64,000 nt of DNA from Ptiloglossa arizonensis (GCF_051014685.1 NW_027478461.1:62001-126000), one strand, 5' to 3'. Positions 24,374 to 38,172 are shown, numbered from the stretch's first letter. The notes: generated by a model not told the origin, from the sequence alone. Numbers and translations: made by a program.

Positions 24374-27300
24374 GAGTTTGAAGTTAAGGAATGGTTGAGA
24401 AACCATCAAAATTTTCGCAAGTCTGATACCCGAAACCAATAACTACAATGGCCTAGGGGAAAAATACACATACCGTTGTAATCGGGCGACATTCTACTTT
24501 CAGATGCAACAGGAATTTCTCGAGTTCGTCAATCCGTTCGCGAGAAATGGGAGTTTGAAGTTAAGGAATCGTTGAGAAGCCATCAAAATTTTCGCAAGTC
24601 TGATACCCGAAACCAATAACTACAATGGCCTAGGGGAAAAATACGCATATCTTTGTAATCGGGCGAGTTTCTACTTTCAGATGCAACAGGAATTTCAGGA
24701 GTTCGTCAATCCGTTCGCGAGATATGGGAGTTTGAAGTAAAGGAATGGCTGAGAAATCATCAAAATTTTCGCAAATCTGATACACGAATCCAATAACTAC
24801 TATGGCCTAGGGCAAAAATACACATACCGTTGTAATCGGGCGAGTTTCTGCTTTCAGATGCAACAGGAATTTCTCGAGTTCGTCAATCCGTTCGCGAGAA
24901 ATGGGAGTTCGAAGTTAAGGAACGGTTGAGAAACCATCAAAATTTTCGCAAGTCTGATACCCGAAACCAATAACTACAATGGCCTAGGCGAAAAATACAC
25001 ATATCTTTGTAATCGGGCGAGTTTCTACTTTCAGATGCAACGGGAATTTCTCGCGTTCGTCAATCTGTTCGCGAGATATGGGAGTTTGAAGTTAAGGAAT
25101 GGTTGAGAAAGCATAAAAATTTTCGCTGGTCTGATACTCGAAACCAATAACTGGAATGGCCTAGGGGAAAAGTACGCACACCATTGTAATCGGGCGAGTT
25201 TCTACTTTCAGATACAACAGGAATTTCTCGAGTTCGTCAATCCGTTCGCGAGAAATGGGAGTTTGAAGTTAAGGAATCGTTGAGAAACCATCAAAATTTT
25301 CGCAAGTCTGATACCCGAAACCAATAACTACAATGGCCTAGGGGAAAAATACACATATCTCTGTAATGGGGCGAGTTTCTACTTTCAGATGCAACAGGAA
25401 TTTCTCGAGTTCGTCAATCCGTTCGCAAGATATGGGAGTTTGAAGTTAAGGAATGGTTGAGAAACCATCAAAATTTTCGCAAGTCCGATACTCGAAACCA
25501 ATAACTACAAATGCCTAGGGGAAAAATACACATACCATTGTAATCGGGCGAGATTCTAATTTCACATGCAACAGGAATTTCTCGAGTTCGTCAATGCGTT
25601 CGCGAGATATGGCAGTTTGAAGTTAAGGAATGGTTGAGAAATCATCAAAATTTTCGCAAGTCTGATTCTCGAAACCAATAACTACAAAGGCCTAGGAGAA
25701 AAATACACATACCGTTGTAATCGGGCGACTTTCTACTTTCACATGCAACAGGAATTTCTCGAGTTCGTCAATCCGTTCGCGGGATATGGGAGTTTGAATT
25801 TAAGGAATGGTTGAGAGACCATCAAAATTTTCGCAAGTCTGGTACTCGAAACCAATAACTGGAATGGCCTAGGGGAAAAGTACACACACCATTGTAATCG
25901 GGCGAGTTTCTACTTTCAGATACAACAGGAACTTCCCGAGTTCGTCAATCCGTTCGCGAGACATGGGGGTTTGAAATTAAGGAATGGTTGAGAAACCATC
26001 AAAATTTTCGCAAGTCTGATACTCGAAACCAATAACTACAAAGGCCTAGGAGAAAAATACACATACCGTTGTAATCGGGCGACTTTCTACTTTCACATGT
26101 AACAGGAATTTCTCGAGTTCGTCAATCCGTTCGCGGGATATGGGAGTTTGAAGTTAAGGAATCGTTGAGAAACCATCAAAATTTTCGCTGGTCTGATACT
26201 CGAAACCAATAACTGGAATGGCCTAGGGGAAAAGTACGCATATCTTTGTAATCGGGCGAGTTTCTGCTTTCAGATGCAATAGGAAATTCTCGAGTTCGTC
26301 AATCCGTTCGCGAGATATGGAAGTTTGAAGTTAAGGAATACATGAGAAACCATCAAAATTTTCGCTGGTCTGATACTCGAAACCAACAACTGGAATGGCC
26401 TAGGGGAAAAGTACACACACCGTTGTAATCGGGCGAGTTTCTGCTTTCAGATGCAATAGGAAATTCTCGAGTTCGTCAATCCGTTCGCGAGATATGGGAG
26501 TTTGAAGTTAAGGAATGGTTGAGAGACCATCAAAATTTTCGCAAGTCTGATACCAGAAACCAATAACTACAATGGCCTAGGGGAAAAATACACATACCGT
26601 TGTAATCGGGCGACATTCTACTTTCAGATGCAACAGGAATTTCTCGAGTTCGTCAATCCGTTCGCGAGAAATGAGAGTTTGAAGTTAAGGAATGGTTGAG
26701 AAACCATCAAAATTTTCGCAAGTCTGATACCCGAAACCAATAACTACAATGGCCTAGGGGAAAAATACACATACCGTTGTAATCGGGCGACATTCTACTT
26801 TCAGATGCAACAGGAATTTCTCGAGTTCGTCAGTCCGTTCGCGAGAAATGGGAGTTTGAAGTTAAGGAATCGTTGAGAAACCATCAAAATTTTCGCAAGT
26901 CTGATACCCGAAACCAATAACTACAATGGCCTAGGGGAAAAATACGCATATCTTTGTAATCGGGCGAGTTTCTACTTACAGATGCAACAGGAATTTCAGG
27001 AGTTCGTCAATCCGTTCGCGAGATATGGGAGTTTGAAGTTAAGGAATGGCTGAGAAATCATCAAAATTTTCGCAAATCTGATACACGAATCCAATAACTA
27101 CTATGGCCTAGGGCAAAAATACACATACCGTTGTAATCGGGCGAGTTTCTGTTTTCAGATGCAACAGGAATTTCTCGAGTTCGTCAATCCGTTCGCGAGA
27201 AATGGGAGTTCGAAGTTAAGGAACGGTTGAGAAACCATCAAAATTTTCGCAAGCCTGATACCCGAAACCAATAACTACAATGGCCTAGGCAAAAAATACA

Positions 27301-27554
27301 CATATCTTTGTAATCGGGCGAGTTTCTACTTTCAGATGCAACGGGAATTTCTCGCGTTCGTCAATCCGTTCGCGAGATATGGGAGTTTGAAGTTAAGGAA
27401 TGGTTGAGAAAGCATAAAAATTTTCGCTGGTCTGATACTCGAAACCAATAACTGGAATGGCCTAGGGGAAAAGTACACACACCATTGTAATCGGGCGAGT
27501 TTCTACTTTCAGATACAACTGGAATTTCTCGAGTTCGTCAATCCGTTCGCGAGA
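24374..27554 (+). repeat. 13-unit-offset duplication (24,374-25,253 and 26,675-27,554)
   Basis: About 880 bp match at an offset of 2,301 (13 units). Markers are GCGACATTCTAC, AATACGCATATC, AATTTCAGGAGTTCG and CGCAAATCTGATAC. Roughly ten differences were seen, so this copy event looks older than those at 28, 43 and 54 kb. Confidence 0.85.
25667..25843 (+). repeat. Exemplar of unit variant D (ACTACAAAGGCCTAGGAG, GCGACTTTCTAC)
   Basis: Marked by ACTACAAAGGCCTAGGAGAAAAATAC, CCGTTGTAATCGGGCGACTTTCTACTTTCACATGC and TTCGCGGGATATGG. It retains the CCGTTG form of the CENP-B-like segment. It is abundant from 19 kb onward, with GTAGTCGGGCGAC versions at about 7,487, 11,202, 14,391 and 17,045. Confidence 0.8.
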
Positions 27555-28218
27555 TATGGGAGTTTGAAGTTAAGGAATGGTTGAGAAATCATCAAAATTT
27601 TCGCAAGTCTGATACACGAATCCAATAACTACTATGGCCTAGGGCAAAAATACACATACCGTTGTAATCGGGCGAGTTTCTGCTTTCAGATGCAATAGGT
27701 AATTCTCGAGTTCGTCAATCCGATCGCGAGATATGGAAGTTTGAAGTTAAGAATGCTTGAGAAACCATCAAAATTTTCGCTGGTCTGATACTCGAAACCA
27801 ACAACTGGAATGGCCTATGGGAAAAGTACACACACCGTTGTAATCGGGCGAGTTTCTGCTTTCAGATGCAATAGGATATTCTCGAGTTCGTCAACCCGTT
27901 CGCGAGATATGGAAGTGAGAAAATAAGGAATGGTTGAGAAACCATCAAAATTTTCGCAAGTCTGATACTCGAAACCAATAACTACAAAGGCCTAGGAGAA
28001 AAATACACATACCGTTGTAATCGGGCGACTTTCTACTTTCACATGCAACAGGAATTTCTCGAGTTCGTCAATCCGTTCGCGGGATATGGGAGTTTGAAGT
28101 TAAGGAATGGTTGAGGAACCATCAAAATTTTCGCTGGTCTGATACTCGAAACCAATAACTGGAATGGCCTTGGGTAAAAATACACATACCGTTGTAATCG
28201 GGCGAGTTTCTACTTTCA
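26630..28218 (+). repeat. Segment copied 12.4 kb away at 39,013-40,602
   Basis: Positions 26,630-27,205 match 39,013-39,588, and 27,544-28,218 match 39,927-40,602, at an offset of 12,383-12,384. That is 70 units minus the seven 1-bp deletions lying between. Shared rare markers are AATTTCAGGAG, AATACGCATATC and GGCCTTGGGTAAAAATAC. The middle (27,206-27,543 against 39,589-39,926) does not match although spacing is preserved. That suggests two units were overwritten in one copy without length change. Confidence 0.82.
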
Positions 28219-28471
28219 GATGCAACAGGAATTTCTCGAGTTCGTCAATCCGTTCGCAAGATATGGGAGTTTGAAGTTAAGGAATGGTTGAGAAACCATC
28301 AAAATTTTCGCAAGTCCGATACTCGAAACCAATAACTACAAATGCCTAGGGGAAAAATACACATACCATTGTAATCGGGCGAGATTCTAATTTCACATGC
28401 AACAGGAATTTCTCGAGTTCGTCAATGCGTTCGCGAGATATGGCAGTTTGAAGTTAAGGAATGGTTGAGAA

Positions 28472-31400
28472 ATCATCAAAATTTTCGCAAGTCTGATACT
28501 CGAAACCAATAACTACAAAGGCCTAGGAGAAAAATACACATACCGTTGTAATCGGGCGACTTTCTACTTTCACATGCAACAGGAATTTCTCGAGTTCGTC
28601 AATCCGTTCGCGGCATATGGGAGTTTGAAGTTAAGGAATGGTTGAGAGACCATCAAAATTTTCGCAAGTCTGGTACTCGAAACCAATAACTGGAATGGCC
28701 TAGGGGAAAAGTACACACACCATTGTAATCGGGCGAGTTTCTACTTTCAGAAACAACAGGAACTTCCCGAGTTCGTCAATCCGTTCGCGAGACATGGGGG
28801 TTTGAAATTAAGGAATGGTTGAGAAACCATCAAAATTTTCGCAAGTCTGATACTCGAAACCAATAACTACAAAGGCCTAGGAGAAAAATACACATACCGT
28901 TGTAATCGGGCGACTTTCTACTTTCACATGCAACAGGAATTTCTCGAGTTCGTCAATCCGTTCGCGGGATATGGGAGTTTGAAGTTAAGGAATGGCTGAG
29001 GAACCATCAAAATTTTCGCTGGTCTGATACTCGAAACCAATAACTGGAATGGCCTAGGGGAAAAGTACACATACCATTGTAATCGGGCGAGATTCTACTT
29101 TCAGGTGCAACAGGAATTTCTCCAGTTCGTCAATCCGTTCGCGAGATATGGGAGTCTGAAGTTAAGGAATGGTTGAGAAACCATTAAAATTTTCGCAAGC
29201 CTGATACTCGAAACCAATAACTACAAAGGCCTAGGAAAAAAATACACATACCGTTGTAATCGGGTGACTTTCTGCTTTCACATGCAACAGGAATTTCTCG
29301 AGTTCGTCAATCCGTTCGCGGGATATGGGAGTTTGAGTTAAGGAATGGTTGAGAGACCATCAAAATTTTCGCAAGTCTGGTACTCGAAACCAATAACTGG
29401 AATGGCCTAGGGGAAAAGTACACACACCATTGTAATCGGGCGAGTTTCTACTTTCAGATACAACAGGAACTTCCCGAGTTCGTCAATCCGTTCGCGAGAC
29501 ATGGGGGTTTAAAATTAAGGAATGGTTGAGAAACCATCAAAATTTTCGCAAGTCTGATACTCGAAACCAATAACTACAAAGGCCTAGGAGAAAAATACAC
29601 ATACCGTTGTAATCGGGCGACTTTCTACTTTCACATGCAACAGGAATTTCTCGAGTTCGTCAATCCGTTCGCGGGATATGGGAGTTTGAAGTTAAGGAAT
29701 GGCTGAGGCACCATCAAAATTTTCGCTGGTCTGATACTCGAAACCAATAACTGGAATGGCCTAGGGGAAAAGTACACATACCATTGTAATCGGGCGAGAT
29801 TCTACTTTCAGATGCAACAGGAATTTCTCCAGTTCGTCAATCCGTTCGCGAGATATGGGAGTCTGAAGTTAAGGAATGGTTGGGAAACCATTAAAATTTT
29901 CGCAAGCCTGATACTCGAAACCAATAACTACAAAGGCCTAGGAAAAAAATACACATACCGTTGTAATCGGGTGACTTTCTACTTTCACATGCAACAGGAA
30001 TTTCTCGAGTTCGTCAATCCGTTCGCGGGATATGGGAGTTTGAAGTTAAGGAATGGTTGAGAAACCATCAAAATTTTCGCTGGTCTGATACTCGAAACCA
30101 ATAACTGGAATGGCCTAGGGGAAAAGTAAACATACCATTGTAATCGGGCGAGGTTCTACTTTTAGATGCAACAGGAATTCCTCGAGTTCGTAATTCCGTT
30201 CGCGAGAAATGGGAGTTTGAAGTTAAGGAATCGTTGAGAAACCATCAAAATTTTCGCAAATCTGATACCCGAAACCAATAACTACAATGGCCTAGGGGAA
30301 AAATACACATATTTTGTAATCGGGCGAGTTTCTACTTTCAGATGCAACAGGAATTTCTCGAGTTCGTCAATCCGTTCGCGAGATATGGGAGTTTGAAGTT
30401 AAGGAATGGTTGAGAAATCATCAAAATCTTCGCAAGTCTGATACACGAATCCAATAACTACTATGGCCTAGGGCAAAAATACACTTACCGTTGTAATCGG
30501 GCGAGTTTCTGCTTTCAGATGCAATAGGAAATTCTCGAGTCCGTCAATCCGATCGCGAGATATGGAAGTTTGAAGTCAAGGAATGCTTGAGAAACCATCA
30601 AAATTTTCGCTGGTCTGATACTCGAAACCAACAACTGGAATGGCCTAGGGGAAAAGTACACACACCGTTGTAATCGGGCGAGTTTCTGCTTTCAGATGCA
30701 ATAGGAAATTCTCGAGTTCGTCAATCTGTTCGCGAGATATGGGAGTTTGAAGTTAAGGAATGGTTGAGAGACCATCAAAATTTTCGCAAGTCTGATACTC
30801 GAAACCAATAACTACAAAGGCCTATAGGAAAAATACACATACCGTTGTAATCGGGCGAGTTTCTGCTTTCAGATGCAATAGGAAATTCTCGAGTTCGTCA
30901 ATCCGTTCGCGAGATATGAGAGTTTGAAGTTAAGGAATGGTTGAGAAACCATCAAAATTTACGCTGGTCAAATACTCGAAACCAACAACTGGAGTGGCCT
31001 AGGGGAAAAGTACACACACCGTTGTAATGGGGCGAGTTTCTGCTTTCAGATGCAATAGGATATTCTCGAGTTCGTCAACCCGTTCGCGAGATATGGAAGT
31101 GAGAAAATAAGGAGTGGTTGAGAAACCATCAAAATTTTCGCAAGTCTGATACTCGAAACCAATAACTACAAAGGCCTAGGAGAAAAATACACATACCGTT
31201 GTAATCGGGCGACTTTCTACTTTCACATGCAACAGGAATTTCTCGAGTTCGTCAATCCGTTCGCGGCATATGGGAGTTTGAAGTTAAGGAATGGTTGAGA
31301 GACCATCAAAATTTTCGCAAGTCTGGTACTCGAAACCAATAACTGGAATGGCCTAGGGGAAAAGTACACACACCATTGTAATCGGGCGAGTTTCTACTTT

Positions 31401-33777
31401 CAGAAACAACAGGAACTTCCCGAGTTCGTCAATCCGTTCGCGAGACATGGGGGTTTGAAATTAAGGAATGGTTGAGAAACCATCAAAATTTTCGCAAGTC
31501 TGATACTCGAAACCAATAACTACAAAGGCCTAGGAGAAAAATACACATACCGTTGTAATCGGGCGACTTTCTACTTTCACATGCAACAGGAATTTCTCGA
31601 GTTCGTCAATCCGTTCGCGGGATATGGGAGTTTGAAGTTAAGGAATGGCTGAGGAACCATCAAAATTTTCGCTGGTCTGATACTCGAAACCAATAACTGG
31701 AATGGCCTAGGGGAAAAGTACACATACCATTGTAATCGGGCGAGATTCTACTTTCAGGTGCAACAGGAATTTCTCCAGTTCGTCAATCCGTTCGCGAGAT
31801 ATGGGAGTCTGAAGTTAAGGAATGGTTGAGAAACCATTAAAATTTTCGCAAGCCTGATACTCGAAACCAATAACTACAAAGGCCTAGGAAAAAAATACAC
31901 ATACCGTTGTAATCGGGTGACTTTCTGCTTTCACATGCAACAGGAATTTCTCGAGTTCGTCAATCCGTTCGCGGGATATGGGAGTTTGAGTTAAGGAATG
32001 GTTGAGAGACCATCAAAATTTTCGCAAGTCTGGTACTCGAAACCAATAACTGGAATGGCCTAGGGGAAAAGTACACACACCATTGTAATCGGGCGAGTTT
32101 CTACTTTCAGATACAACAGGAACTTCCCGAGTTCGTCAATCCGTTCGCGAGACATGGGGGTTTAAAATTAAGGAATGGTTGAGAAACCATCAAAATTTTC
32201 GCAAGTCTGATACTCGAAACCAATAACTACAAAGGCCTAGGAGAAAAATACACATACCGTTGTAATCGGGCGACTTTCTACTTTCACATGCAACAGGAAT
32301 TTCTCGAGTTCGTCAATCCGTTCGCGGGATATGGGAGTTTGAAGTTAAGGAATGGCTGAGGCACCATCAAAATTTTCGCTGGTCTGATACTCGAAACCAA
32401 TAACTGGAATGGCCTAGGGGAAAAGTACACATACCATTGTAATCGGGCGAGATTCTACTTTCAGATGCAACAGGAATTTCTCCAGTTCGTCAATCCGTTC
32501 GCGAGATATGGGAGTCTGAAGTTAAGGAATGGTTGGGAAACCATTAAAATTTTCGCAAGCCTGATACTCGAAACCAATAACTACAAAGGCCTAGGAAAAA
32601 AATACACATACCGTTGTAATCGGGTGACTTTCTACTTTCACATGCAACAGGAATTTCTCGAGTTCGTCAATCCGTTCGCGGGATATGGGAGTTTGAAGTT
32701 AAGGAATGGTTGAGAAACCATCAAAATTTTCGCTGGTCTGATACTCGAAACCAATAACTGGAATGGCCTAGGGGAAAAGTAAACATACCATTGTAATCGG
32801 GCGAGGTTCTACTTTTAGATGCAACAGGAATTCCTCGAGTTCGTAATTCCGTTCGCGAGAAATGGGAGTTTGAAGTTAAGGAATCGTTGAGAAACCATCA
32901 AAATTTTCGCAAATCTGATACCCGAAACCAATAACTACAATGGCCTAGGGGAAAAATACACATATTTTGTAATCGGGCGAGTTTCTACTTTCAGATGCAA
33001 CAGGAATTTCTCGAGTTCGTCAATCCGTTCGCGAGATATGGGAGTTTGAAGTTAAGGAATGGTTGAGAAATCATCAAAATCTTCGCAAGTCTGATACACG
33101 AATCCAATAACTACTATGGCCTAGGGCAAAAATACACTTACCGTTGTAATCGGGCGAGTTTCTGCTTTCAGATGCAATAGGAAATTCTCGAGTCCGTCAA
33201 TCCGATCGCGAGATATGGAAGTTTGAAGTCAAGGAATGCTTGAGAAACCATCAAAATTTTCGCTGGTCTGATACTCGAAACCAACAACTGGAATGGCCTA
33301 GGGGAAAAGTACACACACCGTTGTAATCGGGCGAGTTTCTGCTTTCAGATGCAATAGGAAATTCTCGAGTTCGTCAATCTGTTCGCGAGATATGGGAGTT
33401 TGAAGTTAAGGGATGGTTGAGAGACCATCAAAATTTTCGCAAGTCTGATACTCGAAACCAATAACTACAAAGGCCTATAGGAAAAATACACATACCGTTG
33501 TAATCGGGCGAGTTTCTGCTTTCAGATGCAATAGGAAATTCTCGAGTTCGTCAATCCGTTCGCGAGATATGAGAGTTTGAAGTTAAGGAATGGTTGAGAA
33601 ACCATCAAAATTTACGCTGGTCAAATACTCGAAACCAACAACTGGAGTGGCCTAGGGGAAAAGTACACACACCGTTGTAATGGGGCGAGTTTCTGCTTTC
33701 AGATGCAATAGGATATTCTCGAGTTCGTCAACCCGTTCGCGAGATATGGAAGTGAGAAAATAAGGAGTGGTTGAGAA
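28472..33777 (+). repeat. Near-perfect tandem 15-unit duplication (2,653 bp x 2)
   Basis: Positions 28,472-31,124 are followed directly by a copy at 31,125-33,777. The 2,653-bp period is 15 units minus two 1-bp deletions that both copies carry (TTTGAGTTAAGG at 29,335/31,988 and CATATTTTGTAATC at 30,313/32,966). I noticed a single substitution (near 33,411). Private markers present in both are AATTTACGCTGGTCAAATAC and GTAATGGGGCGAG. This is one of the youngest events in the window, or an assembly duplication. Confidence 0.92.
28641..30054 (+). repeat. Tandem 4-unit duplication nested in the 15-unit block
   Basis: Positions about 28,641-29,347 match about 29,348-30,054 at an offset of 707 (four units minus the 29,335 deletion). 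Shared markers are AAGTCTGGTACTCG, GGAACTTCCCGAG, GACATGGGGGTTT, TCTCCAGTTCG, GGAGTCTGAAG and GCAAGCCTGATAC. The same pair appears at about 31,294-32,707 because the larger block was copied afterwards. Boundaries are approximate. Confidence 0.82.
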
Positions 33778-33780
33778 ACC

Positions 33781-34341
33781 ATCAAAATTTTCGCAAGTCT
33801 GATACTCGAAACCAATAACTAAAAAGGCCTAGAAGAAGAATACACATACCGTTGTAATCGGGCGACTTTCTACTTTCACATGCAACAGGAATATCTCGAG
33901 TTCGTCAATCCGTTCGCGGGACATGGGAGTTTGTAGTTAAGGAATGGTTGAGGAACCATCAAAATTTTCGCTGGTCTGTTACTCGAAACCAATAACTGGA
34001 ATGGCCTAGGGGAAAAGTACACATACCATTGTAATCAGGCGAGTTTCTACTTTCAGATGCAACAGGAACCTCTCGAGTTCGTCAATCCGTTCGCGAGAAA
34101 TGGGAGTTTGAAGTTAAGGAATGGTTGAGAAACCATCAAAATATTCGCAAGTCTGATACCCGAAACCAATAACTACAATGGCCTAGGGGAAAAATACACA
34201 TATCTTTGTAATCGGGCGAGTTTCTACTTTAAGATGCAACAGGAATTTCTCGAGTTCGTCAATCCGTTCGCGAGATATGGGAGTTTGAAGTTAAGGAATG
34301 GTTGAGAAACCATCAAAATTTTCGCAAGTCTGATACTCGAA
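33781..34341 (+). repeat. Segment copied 15.2 kb away at 49,010-49,570
   Basis: The offset is 15,229: 86 units, plus the 9-bp insertion at 41,995, minus the deletions near 34,573 and 37,935. Markers are GGCCTAGAAGAA, GGAATATCTCGAG, GGGACATGGGAG, TTGTAGTTAAGG and CTGGTCTGTTACTCG. Related versions lie near 55,090-55,250 and 60,050-60,205, with TTGAAGTTAAGG. Several substitutions separate the copies. Confidence 0.8.
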
Positions 34342-34342
34342 T

Positions 34343-37300
34343 CCAATAATTACTATGGCCTAGGGCAAAAATACACATACCGTTGTAATCGGGCGAGTTT
34401 CTGCTTTCAGATGCAATAGGAAATTCTCGAGTTCGTCAATCCGTTCGCGAGATATGGAAGTTTGAAGTTAAGGAGTACATGAGAAACCATCAAAATTTTC
34501 GCGGGTCTGATCCTCGAAACCAACAACTACTATGGCCTAGGGCAAAAATACACATACCGTTGTAATCGGGCGAGTTCTGCATTCAGATGCAATAGGAAAT
34601 TCTCGAGTTCGTCAATGCGTTCGCGAGATATGGAAGTTTGAAGTTAAGGAAGGCTTGAGAAACCATCAAAATTTTCGCTGTTCTGATACTCGAAACCAAC
34701 AACTGGAATGGCCTAGGGGAAAAGCACACACACCGTTGTAATCGGGCGAGTTTCTGCTTTCAGATGCAACAGGAATTTCTCGAGTTCGTCAATCCGTTCG
34801 CGAGATATGGGAGTTTGAAGTTAAGGAATGGTTGAGAAATCATCAAAATTTTCGCAAGTCTGATACGCGAATCCAATAACTACAATGGCCTAGGGCAAAA
34901 ATACACATACCGTTGTAATCGGGCGATTTTCTACTTTCAGATGCAACAGGAATTTCTGGAGTTCGTCAATCCGTTCGCGAGATATGGAAGTGTGAAGTTA
35001 AGGAATGGTTGAGAAACCATCAGAATTTTCGCAAGTCTGATACTCGAAACCAACAACTGGAATGGCCTAGGGGAAAAGTACACACACCATTGTAATCAGG
35101 CGAGTTTCTACTTTCAGATGCAACAGGAATTTCTCGAGTTCGTCAATCCGTTCGCGAGAAATGAGAGCTTGAAGTTAAGGAATGGTTGAGAAACCATCAA
35201 AATTTTCGCAAGTCTGATACCCGAAACCAATAACTACAATGGCCTAGGGGAAAAATACACATATCTTTGTAATCGGGCGAGTTTCTACTTTCAGATGCAA
35301 CAGGAATTTCTCGAGTTCGTCAATCCGTTCGCGAGATATGGGTGTTTGAAGTTAAGGAATGGTTGAGAAACCATCAAAATTTTCGCTGTTCTGATACTCG
35401 AAACCAATAACTGGAATGGCCTAGGGGAAAAGTACACATACCATTGTAATCAGGCGAGTTTCTACTTTCAGATGCAACAGGAATTTCTCGAGTTCGTCAA
35501 TCCGTTCGCGAGAAATGGGAGTTTGAAGTTAAGGAATGGTTGAGAAATCATCAAAATTTTCGCAAGTCTGATACCCGAAACCAATAACTACAATGGCCTA
35601 GGGGAAAAATACACATATCTTTGTAATCGGGCGAGTTTCTACTTTCAGATGCAACAGGAATTTCTCGAGTTCTTCATTCCGTTCGCGAGATATGGGAGTT
35701 TGAAGTTAAGGAATGGTTGAGAAACCATCAAAATTTTCGCTGTTCTGATACTCGATACCAATAACTGGAATGGCCTATGGGAAAAGTGCACATACCATTG
35801 TAATCGGGCGAGATTCTACTTTCACATGCAACAGGAATGTCTCGAGTTCGTCAATGCGTTCGCGAGATATGGCAGTATGAAGATAAAGAATGGTTGAGAA
35901 ATCATCAAAATTTTCGCAAGTCTGATACTCGAATCCATTAACTACTATGGCCTAGGGCAAAAATACACATACCGTTGTAATCGGGCGAGTTTCTGCTTTC
36001 AGATGCAATAGGAAATTCTCGAGTTCGTCAATCCGTTCGCGAGATATGGGAGTTTGAAGTTAAGGAATGGATGAGAAATCATCAAAATTTTCGCAAGTCT
36101 GATACGCGAATCCAATAACTACATATGCCTAGGGGAAAAATGCACATACCAATGTAATCGGGCGAGATTCTACTTTCACATGCAACAGGAATTTCTCGAG
36201 TTCGTCAATGCGTTCGCGAGATATGGCAGTTTGAAGATAAAGAATGGTTGAGAAATCATCAAAATTTTCGCAAGTCTGATACTCGAATCCATTAACTACC
36301 ATGGCCTAGGGCAAAAATACACACACCGTTGTAATCGGGCGAGTTTCTGCTTTCAGATGCAACAGGAATTTCTCGAGTTCGTCAATCCGTTCGCGAGATA
36401 TGGGAGTTTGAAGTTAAGGAATGGTTGAGAAATCATCAAAATTTTCGCAAGTCTGATACGCGAATCCAATAACTACAATGGCCTAGGGCAAAAATACACA
36501 TACCGTTGTAATCGGGCGATTTTCTACTTTCAGATGCAACAGGAATTTCTGGAGTTCGTCAATCCGTTCGCGAGATATGGAAGTGTGAAGTTAAGGAATG
36601 GTTGAGAAACCATCAAAATGTTCGCAAGTCTGATACTCGAAACCAATAACTGGAATGGCCTAGGGGAAAAGTACACATACCGTTGTAATCGGGCGAGTTT
36701 CTTCTTTCAGATGCAATAGGAAATTCTCGAGTTCGTCAATCCGTTCGCGAGATATGGAAGTGTGAAGTTAAGGAATGGTTGAGAAACCATCAAAATGTTC
36801 GCAAGTCTGATACTCGAAACCAATAACTGGAATGGCCTAGGGGAAAAGTACACATACCATTGTAATCAGGCGAGTTTCTACTTTCAGATGCAACAGGAAT
36901 TTCTCGAGTTCGTCAATCCGTTCGCGAGAAATGAGAGCTTGAAGTTAAGGAATGGTTGAGAAACCATCAAAATTTTCGCAAGTCTGATACCCGAAACCAA
37001 TAACTACAATGGCCTAGGGGAAAAATACACATATCTTTGTAATCGGGCGAGTTTCTACTTTCAGATGCAACAGGAATTTCTCGAGTTCGTCAATCCGTTC
37101 GCGAGATATGGGTGTTTGAAGTTAAGGAATGGTTGAGAAACCATCAAAATTTTCGCTGTTCTGATACTCGAAACCAATAACTGGAATGGCCTAGGGGAAA
37201 AGTACACATACCATTGTAATCAGGCGAGTTTCTACTTTCAGATGCAACAGGAATTTCTCGAGTTCGTCAATCCGTTCGCGAGAAATGGGAGTTTGAAGTT

Positions 37301-38172
37301 AAGGAATGGTTGAGAAATCATCAAAATTTTCGCAAGTCTGATACCCGAAACCAATAACTACAATGGCCTAGGGGAAAAATACACATATCTTTGTAATCGG
37401 GCGAGTTTCTACTTTCAGATGCAACAGGAATTTCTCGAGTTCTTCATTCCGTTCGCGAGATATGGGAGTTTGAAGTTAAGGAATGGTTGAGAAACCATCA
37501 AAATTTTCGCTGTTCTGATACTCGATACCAATAACTGGAATGGCCTATGGGAAAAGTGCACATACCATTGTAATCGGGCGAGATTCTACTTTCACATGCA
37601 ACAGGAATTTCTCGAGTTCGTCAATGCGTTCGCGAGATATGGCAGTTTGAAGATAAAGAATGGTTGAGAAATCATCAAAATTTTCGCAAGTCTGATACTC
37701 GAATCCATTAACTACTATGGCCTAGGGCAAAAATACACATACCGTTGTAATCGGGCGAGTTTCTGCTTTCAGATGCAATGGGAAATTCTCGAGTTCGTCA
37801 ATCCGTTCGCGAGATATGGAAGTTTGAAGTTAAGGAGTACATGAGAAACCATCAAAATTTTCGCTGGTCTGATCCTCGAAACCAACAACTACTATGGCCT
37901 AGGGCAAAAATACACATACCGTTGTAATCGGGCGAGTTCTGCATTCAGATGCAATAGGAAATTCTCGAGTTCGTCAATGCGTTCGCGAGATATGGAAGTT
38001 TGAAGTTAAGGAAGGCTTGAGAAACCATCAAAATTTTCGCTGTTCTGATACTCGAAACCAACAACTGGAATGGCTTAGGGGAAAAGTGCACACACCGTTG
38101 TAATCGGGCGAGTTTCTGCTTTCAGATGCAACAGGAATTTCTCGAGTTCGTCAATCCGTTCGCGAGATATGG
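34343..38172 (+). repeat. Expanded region with copies at 9-, 10- and 19-unit offsets
   Basis: Positions 35,086-36,049 match 36,856-37,819 at 1,770 (10 units; markers GAGAGCTTGAAG, TTCTTCATTCCG, CTCGATACCAATAAC). Positions about 34,760-35,030 match about 36,353-36,623 at 1,593 (9 units; markers GATACGCGAATCC, AATTTCTGGAG). One extra unit at about 36,640-36,820 explains the change of offset. Positions 34,343-34,810 match 37,705-38,172 at 3,362, including the 1-bp deletion in GGGCGAGTTCTGC and the private GGAAGGCTTGAG. Confidence 0.82.

Larger units (their letters stand above)
25369..28993 (+). repeat. 16-unit-offset duplication (25,369-26,162 and 28,200-28,993)
   Basis: Some 794 bp match at an offset of 2,831, which is 16 units minus the 1-bp deletion near 27,750 (GTTAAGAATGC). 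Shared rare markers are GTTCGCAAGATATGG, AAGTCCGATAC, GATTCTAATTTCACATG, GGAACTTCCCGAG and GACATGGGGGTTTGAAATTAAGG. It overlaps and interleaves with the 13-unit duplication, so the two events happened in succession. Confidence 0.85.
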
